Source: an uncultured Eubacterium sp. (GTDB taxonomy: Bacteria > Bacillota > Clostridia > Lachnospirales > Lachnospiraceae). Taken from it: DNA of 64,000 bases. The notes below the pieces were generated by a model, which was not told where the DNA came from, did no database searches, and was given only the letters and a program-made list of their open reading frames with translations. The first letter of the stretch is position 1. Every line of letters begins with the position of its first letter. The stretch lies in assembly GCA_910577225.1 (NCBI GenBank), contig CAJTMV010000020.1, positions 1 through 64,000 on the forward strand, written 5' to 3'. Positions 1 to 7,829 of this stretch are shown here, piece by piece. The translations under genes were made by a program, and so were the position numbers.

Positions 1-578
1 GCTATCGTCAATAACACGCCATCTACCTTTAGTCCGGGGTTAATCTGCCGCTGTACTTTTCCTATGGTTTTCATAAGCTGCGTCATTCCCTTTAAGGGGA
101 GATAATGCGCCTGCACCGGGACGATTACGCTGTCTGCCGCCGCAAGCGCATTGATGGTGAGCATACCCAAACTCGGCATACAGTCAATCAGGATATAGTC
201 ATAATCCTTTTTCAGCTCGCTCAGATAGGATTTCATGGTGAACTCCCGGCTCATGGCGTTTACAAGCGTGATTTCCATGCCGGACAGCTCGATATTCGCC
301 GGAATCAGGTCTACGCCCTCGTCATGGTGTAAAATCCCCTCGCCCGCTTCAAACGGCTCGTCACGGATAATCTTTTCCATCTGCGTTGAGAGCGTGACCG
401 GAAGGCTGTCCTGATCCGCCCAACCCAAAGATGTTGTCAAATCCCCCTGTGGATCGGCGTCCACAAGCAGCACTTTCTTCCCCTCGTTTGCAAGCCCTAT
501 TCCTAAATTTACGGTAGTCGTGGTCTTGCCCGTCCCGCCTTTCTGGTTTGCAAGGGCGATTACCTTACATTTAGACAT
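1..578 (-). CDS. parA: ParA/Soj-family ATPase, partial (3' end outside window)
   Basis: The first 192 codons of a ParA-type partition ATPase are present; the gene runs off the left edge. The start is the ATG at 576-578, with GGAGG about 9 bases upstream on the minus strand. The N-terminus carries the deviant Walker A motif KGGTGKTTTT, then LLVDADPQGDLTTSLGW (Walker A' region) and YDYILIDCMPSLGMLT (Walker B). Family members use ATP-dependent dimerisation on DNA to segregate plasmids, integrative conjugative elements or chromosomes. A sequence with this N-terminus, beside two genes of no housekeeping type, is more typical of a Clostridial conjugative element than of the chromosomal Soj locus. 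That element assignment is inference, because its other genes lie outside the window. Confidence 0.9.
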   Translation of the reverse strand, partial: MSKCKVIALANQKGGTGKTTTTVNLGIGLANEGKKVLLVDADPQGDLTTSLGWADQDSLPVTLSTQMEKIIRDEPFEAGEGILHHDEGVDLIPANIELSGMEITLVNAMSREFTMKSYLSELKKDYDYILIDCMPSLGMLTINALAAADSVIVPVQAHYLPLKGMTQLMKTIGKVQRQINPGLKVDGVLLTI

Positions 579-609
579 CACGGTTTACCTCCTTTCCTGA
601 AAATTTAAT

Positions 610-637
610 AGCCACCCTGCATAATGACAGAATGGCT
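610..637. repeat. Inverted repeat in front of parA
   Basis: AGCCACCCTG at 610-619 pairs with CAGAATGGCT at 628-637, 8 of 10 positions, with an 8-base loop. It lies 32 bases upstream of the parA start and could be an operator or an RNA hairpin in the parA leader. No function is shown. Confidence 0.4.
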
Positions 638-658
638 ATGTATGGGTTTTGGGGCAAT

Positions 659-697
659 AAAAAAACCGACTGATTCTCGTTTTTGAAAACCAATCGG
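659..697 (-). terminator. Imperfect rho-independent terminator
   Basis: On the minus strand, CCGATTGGTT and AATCAGTCGG form an 8-of-10 stem followed by seven T residues (complement of 659-665). It lies 41 bases past the stop of the HEPN-like gene at 739-1371 and would separate that transcript from parA. Confidence 0.55.
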
Positions 698-738
698 CTA
701 TGTATTTTCCTTATTTATGAACATCTACAATTTACTAG

Positions 739-1371
739 CTATTCCCCTGCTTCTAATATATCAAATAAATAGTAAGTGGATATTAACCTTAAATTCTCGC
801 CTATTTCTTTAAACCTATGGACAAAATTCTTTAAATCTACCACCACATTATCAAATTCAGTTATATAAAAATGCGGCATATATTTCTGGTCGAATGGATA
901 CCTTGAAAAATCCATGTTATCCTTTTTTCTTTTTCCATTCTGTGTCGCTATTTTCTCAAACAATTCATCTACATACAATTTCGTTCCATTTATCATATTA
1001 TTAAATTGTTTTCTTTTCTCTTTATCTGTTTCAAACTCCTGTACTCTTTTTATCACTGTCTGTAATATTTGTTGAATATCGTGCTGCCCTTCTATTTTTT
1101 GCTGATTATCTAACAATATATTCAATGTCCAAACAGTGGCTTTAAGATACAACTCAATGGCATGATTAGCATTAAATATAATTGGATAAATAAGGCTATC
1201 TGCTTTTTTATCCCAATTATCAATCAATGCTGCTTCGGCAAGCATTATTGCAGAATTCATGAAACCATCTGCAATAACTATCATATTATAAATATGGTCA
1301 TGATGACTTGTCCTCCAGTTCATATATGCAGTCTTATTGACATCTGCATTATAGCTAAATATATCTTTCAT
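739..1371 (-). CDS. HEPN-like helical protein A, function unknown
   Basis: A 210-residue, predicted mostly helical protein that I cannot assign to a named family. AAAGGAG seven bases upstream supports the ATG. Residues 55-80 contain LIYPIIFNANHAIELYLKA, followed about 20 residues later by GQHDIQQIL. This His-Xaa-Ile/Leu-Glu-Leu-Xaa-Leu-Lys helix plus a later His-Asp/Ser-Ile/Leu resembles HEPN-type all-alpha domains. The next gene upstream (1413-2054) shares the same layout, so the two look like diverged duplicates: NSA...A.L.EAAL, then the NHAIELYLK helix, then a tail ending DLKNFVHRFKEI. Sitting beside a ParA gene at an apparent element edge, the pair could be accessory defence or toxin-antitoxin genes, but no catalytic Arg-X4-His motif is evident. 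Confidence 0.6.
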   Translation of the reverse strand: MKDIFSYNADVNKTAYMNWRTSHHDHIYNMIVIADGFMNSAIMLAEAALIDNWDKKADSLIYPIIFNANHAIELYLKATVWTLNILLDNQQKIEGQHDIQQILQTVIKRVQEFETDKEKRKQFNNMINGTKLYVDELFEKIATQNGKRKKDNMDFSRYPFDQKYMPHFYITEFDNVVVDLKNFVHRFKEIGENLRLISTYYLFDILEAGE

Positions 1372-1412
1372 TTAATTTCTCCTTTAAATCCTATTCAAAA
1401 GTGTTAATCTTT

Positions 1413-2054
1413 TTATGATGATAAATATTCGTCAACAATATGGTAAACAAAATCTAATACCTCATATATGTGATTGATTCCATCTTTTAAAACCGTATAA
1501 TCAATGGAATGCCCACAAGTAAAATATAGGCTATCATCCATTCTAATCAAATAACGCCAAACTTCTGCATTTTGATCCACTTGTCGTACATTATTTTTAA
1601 TTTCATCTCTCTTTTGATTGGCCTCTTGCAGTTCCTGCAACATCCTCCTTATCTCTTGCAAGTTTATCCCGTCAAGAGAATATTTAAAGAAATTCTCCTT
1701 ATACATTTTTACTTGATTTATAAAATCTTCTGAACATATCATATCATCAATAATCTCTTTTTTCACACAATCCCATAAATCTAATAAGCTATGTCCGCCT
1801 TTAGGCATAGTTCCTCTAGTCCGCATATAAATATGCTTTAATGAAATTTCCAAAGAATGCCGATAAGAAAACAATATCGGAAATATAAACGTGTCAAGTA
1901 TTTTAGGATTATTGCCGTTATCCAATGCTATTTCAACTAATTCATCAGCACTATTTTTATATCCTTCTCTCAGCCCGTATAATGCCTGATCTTTATCCTG
2001 CCATCCGAAGTGAGCAGATTGTTCCATAAGACCTGTATCTTTAAATATCTTCAA
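1413..2054 (-). CDS. HEPN-like helical protein B, paralogue of A
   Basis: A 213-residue protein if translation starts at the TTG at 2052-2054, eight bases after GGAGG; an in-frame GTG at 2069 has no ribosome binding site. Residues 57-75 read FIFPILFSYRHSLEISLKH, followed by GGHSLLDLWDCV, which aligns with the equivalent helix and His motif of the neighbour at 739-1371. The C-terminus (LKDGINHIYEVLDFVYHI) also matches the neighbour's tail in position. The 41-base gap and common strand indicate one transcript. The function is unknown; the R-H-S-L-E pattern recalls HEPN nucleases and abortive-infection proteins, but this is only resemblance. Confidence 0.6.
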   Translation of the reverse strand: MKIFKDTGLMEQSAHFGWQDKDQALYGLREGYKNSADELVEIALDNGNNPKILDTFIFPILFSYRHSLEISLKHIYMRTRGTMPKGGHSLLDLWDCVKKEIIDDMICSEDFINQVKMYKENFFKYSLDGINLQEIRRMLQELQEANQKRDEIKNNVRQVDQNAEVWRYLIRMDDSLYFTCGHSIDYTVLKDGINHIYEVLDFVYHIVDEYLSS

Positions 2055-2069
2055 TATAATACCCTCCAC

Positions 2070-2403
2070 ACTAATGATAATTTTATCTTAACGTCCTACT
2101 TCTTACAGTAGCATTATAATCCTATTTCACACTTTCTATCAACTAACAATTACCAGTATCCCATAATCCCTATCTGATAAGATATAACAGCTTACACACT
2201 CTAACACCATTTAAAGAAAATCCATGTAAATCTACGTCCAGAAACGTCAAGCAAACTTCTCCCCTTTCCCCAAAAGAATAAGGCAAACTTTCACACACTA
2301 TTTGGGGGATACCCCTTCCCCCAACTCTTCCCCCAAAAATCCCCCAAATTAGCACTCAAAATACGGTAATTTACGATAATTTATGAACCTCTCCTTAGAA
2401 CGC
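2070..2403. other. Gene-poor junction between accessory segment and rpsB-tsf
   Basis: No gene can be supported here. A 61-codon minus-strand ORF (2170-2355) is G-rich, has no ribosome binding site and resembles no family I know. The stretch holds a dense set of C-runs on the plus strand (2312-2345) and AT-rich flanks. It is the likely boundary of the ParA-carrying element, but no direct repeat or integrase end could be identified, so the junction stays unresolved. Confidence 0.4.
2312..2345 (-). other. Potential G-quadruplex motif
   Basis: On the minus strand there are four consecutive G-runs: five G, six-base loop, five G, seven-base loop, five G, two-base loop, four G. This satisfies the usual four-tract pattern. 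It lies in non-coding sequence 60-100 bases beyond the tsf terminator. Confidence 0.5.
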
Positions 2404-2445
2404 AAAAAACCCCTGAAAATGCCCATTCTATGGGATTTTCAGGGG
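2404..2445 (-). terminator. tsf terminator
   Basis: A perfect 11-base stem (CCCCTGAAAAT / ATTTTCAGGGG) with an inner CCC/GGG pairing, followed on the minus strand by six T residues (complement of 2404-2409). It lies 27 bases past the tsf stop codon. Confidence 0.93.
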
Positions 2446-2471
2446 TTCGTGAATCAATTTCATTCAGAAGT

Positions 2472-3407
2472 TTACTGATTCATCTGCGCCGCAACCTCAG
2501 CCGCAAAATCTTCACTCTTCTTCTCAAGACCTTCACCAGTCTCAAACCGGATAAATTTCTTTATAGATACTTCACATCCAGCTTCTTTGGACACCTGCTC
2601 CAGATACTTCGCAACTGTCTGCTTGCCGTCTTCTGCCTTTACGTATACCTGATCTACCAGGCAGATTTCCTTCAGTTCTTTATTCACGCGGCCTTCGATC
2701 ATGCCATTGATAACTTTTTCCGGCTTCTGTGATTCTTTCGGATCATTCATAATCTGCGCGCGCAGAATTTCTTTTTCGTGTGCGATATAGTCTTCGCTGA
2801 TTTCGTCTCTGCTGACATATTTCGGATTCAGAGCCGCGATCTGCATACACAGATTTTTTACTGCCTCTTTTACCGCATCGTTTACAACAGATGTTTCTGC
2901 CACTGCCACGACACCGATACGTCCGCCGCCATGGATGTAGTCTACGACACAGCCGTTTTCTGCTTCTGCTTTTTCAAATCTGCGGATCTTTAAGTTTTCG
3001 CCGATCACTGCGATCTGCTCTACCAGAGAATCCTTAACGGTCTTGCTGCTGTCTTCGATCCATGCTTCTTCCATAAATGCGTCCATATCAGCCGCATTCG
3101 AAGCCAGTACCTGTTTTGCAACCTTTTCCACATAAGTCTGGAATTTTTCGTTTTTGGCAACGAAATCTGTCTCAGAATTTACTTCTACGATTGCTGCGCG
3201 TCTGTCATCTTCCACAACAACTTTTACGATACCTTCTGCCGCAATACGGGATGCTTTTTTCTCAGCTTTTGCCTGTCCGTTTTTTCTTAAGAACTCAACG
3301 GCAGCTTCCATATCGCCGTTTGTCTCGCCCAAAGCCTTTTTGCAATCCATCATACCTGCGCCGGTCATTTCACGCAGTTCTTTTACCATTCCTGCTGTAA
3401 TAGCCAT
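2472..3407 (-). CDS. tsf: Translation elongation factor Ts
   Basis: EF-Ts, the guanine nucleotide exchange factor that recycles EF-Tu from GDP to GTP form in the cytoplasm. The protein starts MAITAGMVKELREMTGAGMM, which contains the N-terminal UBA-like domain and the signature (ELREMTGAGMMDCKKAL). The core motif SETDFVAKNEKF follows around residues 74-85. At 311 residues it is normal for the family. The ATG at 3407 is chosen over an in-frame ATG seven codons upstream because GGAGG lies eight bases in front and the protein then matches the family N-terminus. It follows rpsB by 62 bases, the near-universal bacterial rpsB-tsf pair, and ends at a strong terminator. Confidence 0.98.
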   Translation of the reverse strand: MAITAGMVKELREMTGAGMMDCKKALGETNGDMEAAVEFLRKNGQAKAEKKASRIAAEGIVKVVVEDDRRAAIVEVNSETDFVAKNEKFQTYVEKVAKQVLASNAADMDAFMEEAWIEDSSKTVKDSLVEQIAVIGENLKIRRFEKAEAENGCVVDYIHGGGRIGVVAVAETSVVNDAVKEAVKNLCMQIAALNPKYVSRDEISEDYIAHEKEILRAQIMNDPKESQKPEKVINGMIEGRVNKELKEICLVDQVYVKAEDGKQTVAKYLEQVSKEAGCEVSIKKFIRFETGEGLEKKSEDFAAEVAAQMNQ

Positions 3408-3469
3408 TTCATTTTCCTCCAAAATCAATCCTCTTTGTTCCTGACAGTCCGAAAACTGTTTCGCTGTTT

Positions 3470-4204
3470 TTATTCTTCTGCAGCTGCCTCATCCATCTGA
3501 GCTTCTGCCACTTCTTCTGCTTCTCCCTGTTTTGCCTCTACTACGGCGTCTGCCATTTTGGAAACGATCAGTTTTACGGCACGGATCGCGTCGTCGTTAC
3601 CAGGGATTACAAAATCCAGTTCTTCAGGATCACAGTTTGTATCTGCAATGCCAATCAGCGGAATGCCTAATGTATGAGCTTCCTGTACGCAGATTCTTTC
3701 TTTTTTCGGATCTACAATAAAGATCGCATCCGGAATACGTTTCATTTCCTTGATGCCGCCCAGATTTTTTTCTAATTTTTCCTGCAGCTTCTTTAATGCA
3801 AGAACTTCTTTCTTTGGAAGAACATCAAATGTGCCGTCCTCTTCCATCTTTTCAATGCTCTTTAATTTTGCGATACGGCTCTGAATCGTCTTAAAGTTCG
3901 TCAGCATGCCGCCGAGCCATCTTTCATTTACGTAATACATGCCGCAGCGTTCTGCTTCGGTACGGATGGCATCCTGCGCCTGTTTCTTTGTTCCTACGAA
4001 AAGAATCGTTCCGCCGTTTGCCACAATGTCTGCTACAGCATTGTATGCTTCGTCTACTTTTCCTACCGATTTCTGCAGATCAATAATATAGATGCCGTTA
4101 CGCTCTGTATAAATATACGGAGCCATTTTCGGATTCCATCTTCTTGTCTGATGTCCGAAATGTACACCAGCTTCCAGTAACTGTTTCATTGAAATAACAC
4201 TCAT
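3470..4204 (-). CDS. rpsB: Ribosomal protein uS2
   Basis: Small-subunit ribosomal protein S2, which binds late in 30S assembly and is needed for S1/mRNA docking. The start MSVISMKQLLEAGVHFGHQTRRWNPKM is the canonical S2 N-terminus (shown here in part). ERWLGGMLTNFKTI and IPLIGIADTNCDPEELDFVIPGNDDA (positions about 125 and 190) are typical S2 blocks. The ATG at 4204 has GGAGG at 4213-4217; the ORF extends 29 codons further upstream into the leader but that part is not S2-like. An acidic alanine/glutamate-rich tail ends the 244-residue protein. It has its own promoter and a hairpin in its leader. Confidence 0.98.
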   Translation of the reverse strand: MSVISMKQLLEAGVHFGHQTRRWNPKMAPYIYTERNGIYIIDLQKSVGKVDEAYNAVADIVANGGTILFVGTKKQAQDAIRTEAERCGMYYVNERWLGGMLTNFKTIQSRIAKLKSIEKMEEDGTFDVLPKKEVLALKKLQEKLEKNLGGIKEMKRIPDAIFIVDPKKERICVQEAHTLGIPLIGIADTNCDPEELDFVIPGNDDAIRAVKLIVSKMADAVVEAKQGEAEEVAEAQMDEAAAEE

Positions 4205-4251
4205 TTTTCTTTCCTCCATTTGGTTTTTACTGCCATATGCTTCCACACACA

Positions 4252-4281
4252 ATACAACCAGTAAACGACTGGCACCTGTAT
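4252..4281 (-). ncRNA. Candidate rpsB leader hairpin
   Basis: In the rpsB leader, ATACA/TGTAT and CCAGT/ACTGG make two stacked stems separated by an asymmetric GGTG/T internal loop and capped by a five-base loop. The position, about 50 bases before the S2 start and inside the transcript from the promoter at 4313-4341, fits an autoregulatory r-protein leader. No match to a known S2 leader family is claimed. Confidence 0.45.
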
Positions 4282-4312
4282 TGCTCCACATATGTGATTT
4301 TTTGACTTAACT

Positions 4313-4341
4313 ACTATAGCATAGGTGTCTGATAGTTGCAA
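4313..4341 (-). promoter_or_regulatory. Sigma-A-type promoter for rpsB-tsf
   Basis: On the minus strand the -35 TTGCAA (4336-4341) and -10 TATAGT (4313-4318) are separated by exactly 17 bases. It gives rpsB-tsf a transcript independent of the flagellar operon to the right. Confidence 0.8.
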
Positions 4342-4377
4342 GTATTTTTTACTGCCCTTTTTTGATCTTATCCCGTT

Positions 4378-5100
4378 TTACTGTCTTGTCAGTATCTGCG
4401 CAATCTGTCGGAAGCTGGATCCTTTTTTGATCTTATAAGATCCTGGCTGCAGCATATTGTCATAATCATGTGCGCCGAGATAAGAATTAAATTCTTCCGC
4501 ATCCTCTACCAGACCGGCCTCGTGTACTTTGGCGGATACCATTCTGGATACGTCGCCGGATTCGATCACAATTTCGACTTCATCCGAAGATTCCGCATCT
4601 GTATCTTTATCCGGTTTCTTTTTCGGCGGCTTATCTTTCTCATCATCCGGTTTACTGTCTGACGAATCTGCGTTATGATCCTCAGACGAAGGATCGTCGG
4701 ATGTCTGGTCCGGCGGATTCTGATCGGATGCGTCTTCGCCGGATCCCGCCGGATTCGGGTCTGTCTGATCCTGACCTTTTGGATCTGCACTGCCTGGATC
4801 CGGATCTGTACTGTCCGGATCGGATGCACTCTGATCCGGATCTGTCAGAGGATCCTCGTCCGTTTTGGTACTTCCCTCCAGGTCCGTACCAGTCTGCTGA
4901 TCCGCTGCTGTATCGCCCTGTACAGGCGGATCTGCCAGCGTTCCCGGCGCATTTTCCTGCATGACCATACCCAGTTTCATTGCACGGCGGATGACTTCCT
5001 CATCGGAGATATTATCATGAAATAAAAACGCAATGGACAGTATCAGCGTCGCCGCAATCACGCCGATTCCTGCTCCTCGTAAATAATATTTAAATCTCAT
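4378..5100 (-). CDS. Membrane-anchored protein with MltG/YceG-like C-terminal domain
   Basis: 240 residues: a basic N-terminus and one membrane segment (about 10-27), an Asp/Ser/Pro-rich low-complexity extracellular linker (about 55-165), and a C-terminal domain from about 172. That domain contains VSRMVSAKVHEAGLVEDAEEF and LQPGSYKIKKGSSFRQIAQIL. The PGSYKI-G-S/T-x-x-x-I pattern is that of the LysM-like part of MltG-type endolytic transglycosylases. The catalytic MltG domain is missing, so this is probably a peptidoglycan-associated protein and not an active transglycosylase. It is the last gene of the motility cluster, five bases after the swrB-like gene. Confidence 0.65.
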   Translation of the reverse strand: MRFKYYLRGAGIGVIAATLILSIAFLFHDNISDEEVIRRAMKLGMVMQENAPGTLADPPVQGDTAADQQTGTDLEGSTKTDEDPLTDPDQSASDPDSTDPDPGSADPKGQDQTDPNPAGSGEDASDQNPPDQTSDDPSSEDHNADSSDSKPDDEKDKPPKKKPDKDTDAESSDEVEIVIESGDVSRMVSAKVHEAGLVEDAEEFNSYLGAHDYDNMLQPGSYKIKKGSSFRQIAQILTRQ

Positions 5101-5105
5101 CTGAA

Positions 5106-5861
5106 TCAGTCTCCTTTATAAAGTCCAAGAATCAGCCGTACTTCTCCGACTCCAAGGCCGAGTTTCTTTGCGATTGCAACCGAATCTCTTCCTTCTTCGT
5201 ACAAACGAAGAATTTCTTCCCTGACATTTACTTCCTCTTCTGCCTGATCCGATACGTCAGAGACGGTCTCCGCATTTGTCTGCTCCGGCGTATTCTGCGG
5301 CTGTGCCTCTTCTGCAGAAGCTGCCTGCGGCTGCGCCTCCTGGAATACGGCTTTTGTTACGACTGGTTTTACAGCTGGCGGTTCTGCCGGTTTTGGATTT
5401 TGTGGAATCTGATTTTTAATCTGACTCAGATAGTAACTGGTCATCTCTTCTTCCTGCGACTTTAAATCCTGCAGCTGCTGTGTAAGACCTGACGTAAAAT
5501 CCGTCAGTTCCGTATGTTTATCGTTTAGCATACTGTATAAAAACATAATCTCATTGTGTGTTTTATTGATCTTTTCGATTACAGTATCTGAGAATTCATT
5601 AATGGCCATTATTTTCTCATTTGTCTGCTTCTCAAGTGCACGTTCTGTGCGATCTTTACTGTCATCGATCGTATTTTCCACAATATCTACCACACGCTGT
5701 TTTGATTTTTCCAGCTCATGCTCAAGCATGACACCCATTTCTTCTTTGCTCAGTTCTGAAATATGCCGAAGTTCATCCGGAGATAATTTTTCGGTCACCC
5801 AGAAGCTCGCCAGGATGAATATCATCCCGACAATGATTAGTATGATCTCTATGACTGTCAT
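5106..5861 (-). CDS. SwrB-like/DUF6115 membrane protein of the fla/che operon
   Basis: 251 residues with one N-terminal membrane helix (about 4-24), a long Glu/Lys-rich coiled coil (about 30-150), a Pro/Gln/Ala-rich linker, and a C-terminal helix-turn-helix-like motif ending VREEILRLYEEG..SVAIAKKLGLGVGEVRLIL. The same membrane-helix, coiled-coil and LG.GVGEV.LIL tail architecture, and the same place between sigD and rpsB, are features of SwrB of Bacillus subtilis, which promotes assembly of the flagellar export apparatus. GAGGT seven bases upstream supports the ATG. The function is inferred from position and architecture; residue identity to SwrB was not measured. Confidence 0.7.
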   Translation of the reverse strand: MTVIEIILIIVGMIFILASFWVTEKLSPDELRHISELSKEEMGVMLEHELEKSKQRVVDIVENTIDDSKDRTERALEKQTNEKIMAINEFSDTVIEKINKTHNEIMFLYSMLNDKHTELTDFTSGLTQQLQDLKSQEEEMTSYYLSQIKNQIPQNPKPAEPPAVKPVVTKAVFQEAQPQAASAEEAQPQNTPEQTNAETVSDVSDQAEEEVNVREEILRLYEEGRDSVAIAKKLGLGVGEVRLILGLYKGD

Positions 5862-5883
5862 TCATGTAACCTCTGCATCTTTA

Positions 5884-6207
5884 TCATATTTTAATGTCAA
5901 AGCCGCCGGACATCGTCATTTTTACCTTTACGCTGCCGTCCGGAAGATTTTCCTTTTTCTCTTTCTTTTTTCTCCGCTGTGCCAGATATTCGTTGGACCC
6001 TTTTTCTTTTGCGTCAAACTTTTCCTGCTGACGATCCGCGTTTTCTTTTTTCTGGACTTCCTGGGCCTTGCTTTGTTCCTTTTGCTGTTCCCGAACCTGG
6101 ATATGCTGCTGTTCTACGGCTGGTCTCTGGTTCTCCTGATGTCTGATTGCACTGACATCCTGTGTGTTTTGTATCATTCCATTTAAATGAACCGGTCGTA
6201 CTGTCAT
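5884..6207 (-). CDS. Small charged protein of the flagellar operon, function unknown
   Basis: A 107-residue, very hydrophilic Gln/Lys/Glu-rich protein with no membrane segment, predicted mostly helical, ending with the motif KVKMTMSGGFDIKI. AAGGTGG lies four to five bases before the ATG. It sits 14 bases after the sigD stop and 22 bases before the swrB-like gene, so it is co-transcribed with them. I do not recognise a family; its location suggests a motility-related role. Confidence 0.65.
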   Translation of the reverse strand: MTVRPVHLNGMIQNTQDVSAIRHQENQRPAVEQQHIQVREQQKEQSKAQEVQKKENADRQQEKFDAKEKGSNEYLAQRRKKKEKKENLPDGSVKVKMTMSGGFDIKI

Positions 6208-6221
6208 AATCCCACCTTCTT

Positions 6222-6989
6222 TTATTTCTTCGCTAATATCTCCATATATACGCCCATTGTTTTTTGCATTTTTGACAATGCCTTCGTATGGAGCTGCGAG
6301 ATTCTGGACTCTGAAACTTCCAACACTTTACTAATTTCTTTCAGCGTAAGATCTTCATAATAATACAATAAGATAACCTTTTTTTCTTTTTCTGTAAGCT
6401 GCTCCATTGCCTCCTGCAGCTTTTCTCTTAGCTCTGTTTCCTGTACCTGTTCCTCCGGCTGTATAAAATGCGAGTTATGTCTGGCATCCATCACTGGTTC
6501 CGATCCCTGTTCGATAAACTCGTTGAGTGACACTACATTTGTCACCTTAAGCTGCGACTGCCACTCGAGCAGCTCGTTTCCGGAGATTCCCAGTTCTCTT
6601 GCAACTTCATCATCCAGGGCCGTTTTACCTGTCTGCATTTCCACTCTTTTGATTGCTTCATCGATTTTTTTCTGTTTCTGACGCACCGTACGCGGAATCC
6701 AGTCCATTTTTCGGATCTGGTCCAGAATCGCTCCGCGAATTCTAAGACTGGCATAGGTCTCGAATTTTACTTCCTTATCCATATCAAATTTATCGATCGC
6801 GTCGATCAGTCCGAATATTCCATAGCTGACCAGATCGTCGTATTCTACGTTATAGCCCAGATACATACTCAGTCTGCCTGCAACAACCTTCACAAGCGGC
6901 GCGTATTCAAGAATAATCTGTTCCCGCAGCTCAGGCGTCTGCTTTGTCTGATACATTTCCCAAAGTTTTTCTTTCGAAACCTTATTCAT
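6222..6989 (-). CDS. sigD: RNA polymerase sigma factor, FliA/WhiG family (sigma-D)
   Basis: Sigma-28-type factor that directs RNA polymerase to late flagellar genes such as flagellin and receptors. Region 2 is seen in DDLVSYGIFGLIDAIDKFD (about 51-69) and FETYASLRIRGAILDQIRK. Region 3 follows at about 110-170, and region 4 has the helix-turn-helix LTLKEISKVLEVSESRISQL (about 214-233). At 255 residues it is the family length. It lies near the distal end of the fla/che operon, as in Bacillus, so late-gene expression depends on reading through the whole cluster. No anti-sigma FlgM gene is in the window. Confidence 0.96.
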   Translation of the reverse strand: MNKVSKEKLWEMYQTKQTPELREQIILEYAPLVKVVAGRLSMYLGYNVEYDDLVSYGIFGLIDAIDKFDMDKEVKFETYASLRIRGAILDQIRKMDWIPRTVRQKQKKIDEAIKRVEMQTGKTALDDEVARELGISGNELLEWQSQLKVTNVVSLNEFIEQGSEPVMDARHNSHFIQPEEQVQETELREKLQEAMEQLTEKEKKVILLYYYEDLTLKEISKVLEVSESRISQLHTKALSKMQKTMGVYMEILAKK

Positions 6990-7020
6990 GCTAAACCTCC
7001 AGGCAGTTTTTTCCTAATAC

Positions 7021-7296
7021 TCAGCTTTCCTGTTCTTCCTCGATAAATTCCATGTCCTCTATAATCTCCCCGTCAGCAAATCCAAGATCTTCTGCTGAGA
7101 TAAATTCCTCGTCCAGCTGCGACACGTTCATATCCAATACGATTTTGATAATCATCCCTAAAATAAAAAAACCGACCAGAACGAAAAACATTGCACGAAT
7201 AAAAAAAGAAAGACTGTAATCATTCACATAAGAAATAATACACATTGCAAAAGCGGCAAATAATGTTACGATAGCAGGAATCTGTTTTGTTTTCAT
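7021..7296 (-). CDS. Two-helix membrane protein with acidic tail, function unknown
   Basis: A 91-residue protein from the ATG at 7296, which has GGGGG five bases upstream; the longer ORF start overlaps cheD and has no such site. Two membrane helices (about 7-23 and 32-52) are followed by a strongly acidic tail ending EDMEFIEEEQES. It lies 17 bases after the cheD stop and about 30 bases before sigD. I do not know its function; small membrane proteins at this spot occur in other Clostridial fla/che operons. Confidence 0.65.
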   Translation of the reverse strand: MKTKQIPAIVTLFAAFAMCIISYVNDYSLSFFIRAMFFVLVGFFILGMIIKIVLDMNVSQLDEEFISAEDLGFADGEIIEDMEFIEEEQES

Positions 7297-7313
7297 AAAA
7301 TCCCCCAATACAC

Positions 7314-7799
7314 TCAAATGATTTTCAGCGGTTTGCCCACTGATTTTATGTAATATTCTCCTGTATCACAGTGCAGCTCCACCGTCCGCCCGTAATTCAG
7401 TCCCGTGTCCTCGGCAATCAGCCGGATTCCAAGCTCTTTGAGCTTTTTCTTGGAGGCCAGCGCGTTCTTGTCTCCAATACTGCCGATCGAATCTGTTCCG
7501 GTTACTTCAAACATTTTTGCACCGCCGGCTATCTTTGCCACCATGCGTGTTCTGCTGGCTCCCGCACGAACCATCCGGTTTACCAGCTCCATAATGCCCG
7601 TATCTGCAAATTTGGCAATATTGGAATTATTTCTAATCTTCGTACTGTCCGGCAGCATAATATGCGCCAGACCGCCGATCTTAGTGACAGGGTCATAAAT
7701 AGCAATCCCAATACAGGAACCAAGTCCGAGCGTTGTGATTGCATTCGGACTCTTACATATGTTAAGGTCCGCCATTCCAACTTTTATCATCTGACTCAT
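7314..7799 (-). CDS. cheD: Chemoreceptor glutamine deamidase CheD
   Basis: Deamidates selected Gln residues of methyl-accepting chemotaxis proteins and interacts with CheC. The catalytic Cys29 lies in TTLGLGSCIGIAIYDP and His46 in GGLAHIMLP, both in the family positions. At 161 residues it is typical. It follows cheC by about 30 bases, the usual CheC-CheD pairing in which CheC binding modulates CheD. Confidence 0.96.
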   Translation of the reverse strand: MSQMIKVGMADLNICKSPNAITTLGLGSCIGIAIYDPVTKIGGLAHIMLPDSTKIRNNSNIAKFADTGIMELVNRMVRAGASRTRMVAKIAGGAKMFEVTGTDSIGSIGDKNALASKKKLKELGIRLIAEDTGLNYGRTVELHCDTGEYYIKSVGKPLKII

Positions 7800-7829
7800 C
7801 TTTTAAACTCCCACCCTACATATACTTTT

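Noticed and set aside
2170..2355. 61-codon minus-strand ORF with Gly-rich N-terminus
   Set aside because: The Gly runs derive from the G-tract region; no ribosome binding site and no recognisable domain.
4675..5025. Plus-strand ORFs opposite the MltG-like gene
   Set aside because: They arise from the GATCCGGA-type repeats coding the Asp/Pro linker on the minus strand; composition is Ile/Arg/Cys-rich and not protein-like.
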